From positions 1 to 64,000 of the forward strand of contig PKXI01000248.1 of assembly GCA_003133425.1 (NCBI GenBank): 64,000 bases of DNA, read 5' to 3'. Position numbers and translations under genes: made by a program. This DNA is from Acidobacteriaceae bacterium. GTDB taxonomy: Bacteria > Acidobacteriota > Terriglobia > Terriglobales > Acidobacteriaceae. This document shows positions 63,951-64,000 of this stretch, piece after piece; the first letter of the stretch is position 1; every line of letters begins with the position of its first letter. Below the pieces are notes generated by a model. The model saw only the letters and a list, made by a program, of their open reading frames with translations, searched no databases and was not told the origin of the DNA.

Positions 63951-64000
63951 TCAAGACGCCTGATCCAATGCACGTCGCATCTGGTCACGCCCCTCGGCGC
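63951..64000 (-). CDS. 3' end of a gene upstream of the ADOP permease
   Basis: The last 16 codons before the right window edge read in-frame to TGA at 63951, with the tail EGRDQMRRALDQAS. It is 27 nt upstream of the permease start. ADOP genes are commonly preceded by a PadR-type regulator or another permease, but this tail is too short to identify. Confidence 0.3.
   Translation of the reverse strand, partial: AEGRDQMRRALDQAS

Noticed and set aside
1..64000. CRISPR array, tRNA, rRNA, prophage or integrase signal
   Set aside because: No regularly spaced direct repeats, cloverleaf or rRNA-like stretches, or recombinase genes were seen on either strand.

Overview
The window looks like a chromosomal segment from an Acidobacteriota bacterium (Terriglobia/Acidobacteriaceae type). 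The support is the gene repertoire: two very large carboxypeptidase-regulatory-type TonB-dependent receptors of the Oar kind, an acidobacterial-type duplicated orphan permease (ADOP, broken here), a dense set of secreted glycoside hydrolases, many Tat-exported enzymes, and GGGTGCCCC-type intergenic hairpin repeats. I see no rRNA, tRNA, CRISPR array, transposase or integrase.

Layout. 1-1883: a membrane GAF/PAS sensor histidine kinase, cut by the window edge. 1.9-45 kb: a large plant- or microbial-glycan utilisation and sugar-acid locus. It has an eroded DUF6298-like hydrolase, a secreted aldose epimerase, a Tat-exported GHL6-type hydrolase, a Tat-exported amidohydrolase, a GntR/FCD regulator and a Tat-exported aldo/keto reductase. 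Next comes a tetronate (D-erythronate) catabolic operon denD-MFS-otnK-otnC. Then follow two divergent TonB receptors, a GH106 rhamnosidase/GH92 mannosidase pair, a truncated GH31, three URO-D-superfamily proteins, a large unclassified secreted hydrolase, an RraA-like aldolase and a second ACS-type MFS transporter. A complete heavy-metal RND efflux operon (28.9-34.8 kb), led by a small CxxCH membrane protein, sits inside this locus beside the truncated GH31. 45-55.6 kb: a housekeeping and mixed region with DUF309, an M61 peptidase, a Ser/Thr kinase with two small downstream genes, an esterase, a zinc-ribbon membrane protein, hemB, an NCS2 purine permease and small membrane proteins. 55.7-59.2 kb: a SAM-cycle block (metF, ahcY) divergent from an ArsR-methyltransferase fusion regulator of the SahR type. 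59.3-64 kb: a cytochrome c-sugar dehydrogenase fusion and a frameshifted ADOP permease.

How the parts fit (inference). The TonB receptors import oligosaccharides released by the secreted hydrolases. Periplasmic enzymes trim and oxidise the sugars, and ACS-type MFS carriers bring in the resulting sugar acids. The tetronate operon ends in dihydroxyacetone phosphate, although its isomerase OtnI is not in the window. The GntR/FCD regulator is the best local candidate for controlling this. The least understood part is 36.5-45 kb: a trio of URO-D-like proteins with no corrinoid or haem partner beside an unclassified hydrolase, an RraA-like aldolase and a sugar-acid transporter.
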